A stretch of DNA of 5,781 nt from Oligoflexales bacterium (GTDB lineage: Bacteria; Bdellovibrionota_B; Oligoflexia; Oligoflexales; CACXFL01): positions 1-5,781 of the forward strand of contig JANQHA010000355.1 of the NCBI GenBank assembly GCA_028282865.1. Direction: 5' to 3'. Positions within the stretch are counted from its first letter, which is position 1; every line of letters starts with the position of its first letter. The position numbers were made by a program, and so were the translations under genes. Under the pieces are notes generated by a model. That model had not been told where the DNA came from. It saw only the letters and a list, made by a program, of their open reading frames with translations, and did no database searches. Below are positions 4,703 to 5,781 of the stretch, in pieces.

Positions 4703-5781
4703 GCCAGCGTGAACTAGTAAAGCCTTGGTAGAAGGCTCTCTACCCCGAAACTCGGTGAAAACCTTCATCGGGTGAAGACTTCCACCTAGCCCAAGGATGG
4801 TGTCTCGAAATTTGCGGCCGATTTTAGCGGTGCTCTCTGGAGTGTCTAGGCCGGCTTCTTCAAATGCAGAGAATGCATCAGCTGATAAGACTTCTGCCCA
4901 TTTATAGCTATAATAACCGGCGGCGTAACCTCCAGCAAAGATATGCGAAAAGCTGCACAGCATCCGATCTGCTGCGGAAGGTTCGATAACCGAAGTGTCT
5001 TTACTGATACGGTAGGCGATATCAAAGATTTCCTGCGGATTACCGGTTGGCTCGTATCTGTGATGGAGCTCGATGTCAGTCATTGCAAACCTGAGCTGTC
5101 TTAGCATTTGGTTGGCGGCCATGTAGGTTCTTGCAGCAGATAATTTTTCAAATAAGTCGTCGGGCAAGACCTCTCCCGTCTTATGGTGCTTAGCTAAACC
5201 TTGGAGGGTTTTTTTATGGTAACACCAATTTTCCATAAATTGGCTGGGTAGTTCGACCGCATCCCACTCGACCCCGTTGATTCCTGATACCTGAGGCTCC
5301 TTTACTTGAGTTAGCATATGTTGGAGGCCGTGGCCGAACTCATGGAATAACGTTTCCACTTCTCTAAAGCTCATTAAAGACGGGGTGTCTCCGACGGGAG
5401 GGGTAGAATTACATACTAGATACGCAACCGGAGACTTAAAGCCCGAAAGGAAATCGCCTTTGTCCACGCAAGAGTCCATCCAAGCTCCTCCACGTTTATT
5501 TTCCGGGCGGCTATATGGATCTAAAAAGAACGACGCGATGCATTCACCTTTTGAGTCATTGATGTGAAAAAACTGCACATCATCATGCCATACCGTGGCT
5601 TCACCGTTTGCCGGGACCACTTTAATTTCAAAAATATGCTCTACTAACGAAAAAAGGCCACTTAAGACATTTGGCAATGCAAAATAAGGCTTGAGGTCTT
5701 CGTCTTTAAAGTCAAACTTCTTCTCTCGCATGCGTTCAGTCCAAAAGCCAATGTCCCAAAGCTCTAGATCGCCTTTGTGTC
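4688..5781 (-). CDS. prlC: Oligopeptidase A, M3 family zinc metallopeptidase, C-terminal part (continues past the right edge)
   Basis: The last 363 codons of an M3A peptidase enter from the right edge. The frame is open through [18 protein letters not shown], so the ATG at 5731 is an internal methionine, not the start. The zinc site HEFGH is at 5344-5330 (two His ligands and the catalytic Glu). The third ligand is the Glu of [13 protein letters not shown], about 25 residues on. The C-terminal [18 protein letters not shown] block supplies the His/Tyr residues that bind substrate and stabilise the transition state in thimet-type peptidases. Wording such as [16 protein letters not shown] and [22 protein letters not shown] is closest to oligopeptidase A rather than Dcp. 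The full protein is usually about 680 residues. It works in the cytoplasm, cutting short peptides, including signal-peptide fragments. All visible catalytic residues are intact. TAG stop at 4688-4690; no terminator follows, so some readthrough into yggT is likely. Confidence 0.93.
   Translation of the reverse strand, partial: HKGDLELWDIGFWTERMREKKFDFKDEDLKPYFALPNVLSGLFSLVEHIFEIKVVPANGEATVWHDDVQFFHINDSKGECIASFFLDPYSRPENKRGGAWMDSCVDKGDFLSGFKSPVAYLVCNSTPPVGDTPSLMSFREVETLFHEFGHGLQHMLTQVKEPQVSGINGVEWDAVELPSQFMENWCYHKKTLQGLAKHHKTGEVLPDDLFEKLSAARTYMAANQMLRQLRFAMTDIELHHRYEPTGNPQEIFDIAYRISKDTSVIEPSAADRMLCSFSHIFAGGYAAGYYSYKWAEVLSADAFSAFEEAGLDTPESTAKIGRKFRDTILGLGGSLHPMKVFTEFRGREPSTKALLVHAGLINS

Noticed and set aside
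5385..5567. Plus-strand open frame of 60 codons
   Set aside because: It lies fully antisense to the conserved M3 peptidase and has low-complexity, unfamily-like sequence. A shadow frame.
5729..5731. ATG as the start of the M3 peptidase
   Set aside because: The frame continues upstream to the window edge with family-typical sequence ([12 protein letters not shown]), so this Met is internal and the gene is cut by the window.

Overview
The window is a moderate-GC, gene-dense stretch from a Gram-negative bacterium. Sec-type signal peptides, a YggT-family inner-membrane protein and an oligopeptidase A-type M3 peptidase support this. The gene mix (an ABC-2 exporter beside a membrane-anchored TPR-like protein and a small HNH protein) is reminiscent of the former Deltaproteobacteria, including Bdellovibrionota/Oligoflexia. 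That placement is an impression from protein style, not a proof.

Layout, left to right. At 1-206 the N-terminal winged-helix domain of a GntR-family regulator (possibly MocR-type) runs off the left edge on the minus strand, with an apparent CTG start behind a strong AGGAGG. Then comes a clear intrinsic terminator (301-332) serving a secreted protein of unknown function (359-871, minus). From 872 to 1193 there is no intact gene. This stretch holds a perfect 22-bp palindrome (969-990) and the remnant of an AAA-type ATPase (about 991-1194) with a readable Walker A motif but an internal stop. A sigma70-like promoter inside the remnant appears to drive a second small secreted protein (1194-1625, plus).

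From 1622 to the right edge everything is on the minus strand. In transcription order the genes are: the C-terminal half of an M3 metallopeptidase (oligopeptidase A, entering from the right edge), yggT, a membrane-anchored TPR-like protein, an ABC ATPase, its six-helix ABC-2 permease and a 90-aa HNH nuclease-like protein. A good promoter (TTGATA-N17-TATATT, 4674-4702) sits between the peptidase and yggT, so the last five genes can be read as their own operon. Their spacings are 27 nt, 9 nt, a 1-nt overlap and 13 nt.

The ATPase and permease almost certainly form one exporter. The TPR-like protein is tightly coupled to them and is the best candidate for an uncharacterised partner. The HNH gene converges on the plus-strand secreted-protein gene. 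The two stops share one CTAG, and the plus-strand terminator lies inside the HNH coding sequence. Several genes use non-ATG starts (CTG, TTG, GTG). I see no rRNA, tRNA, CRISPR array, insertion sequence or attachment site.
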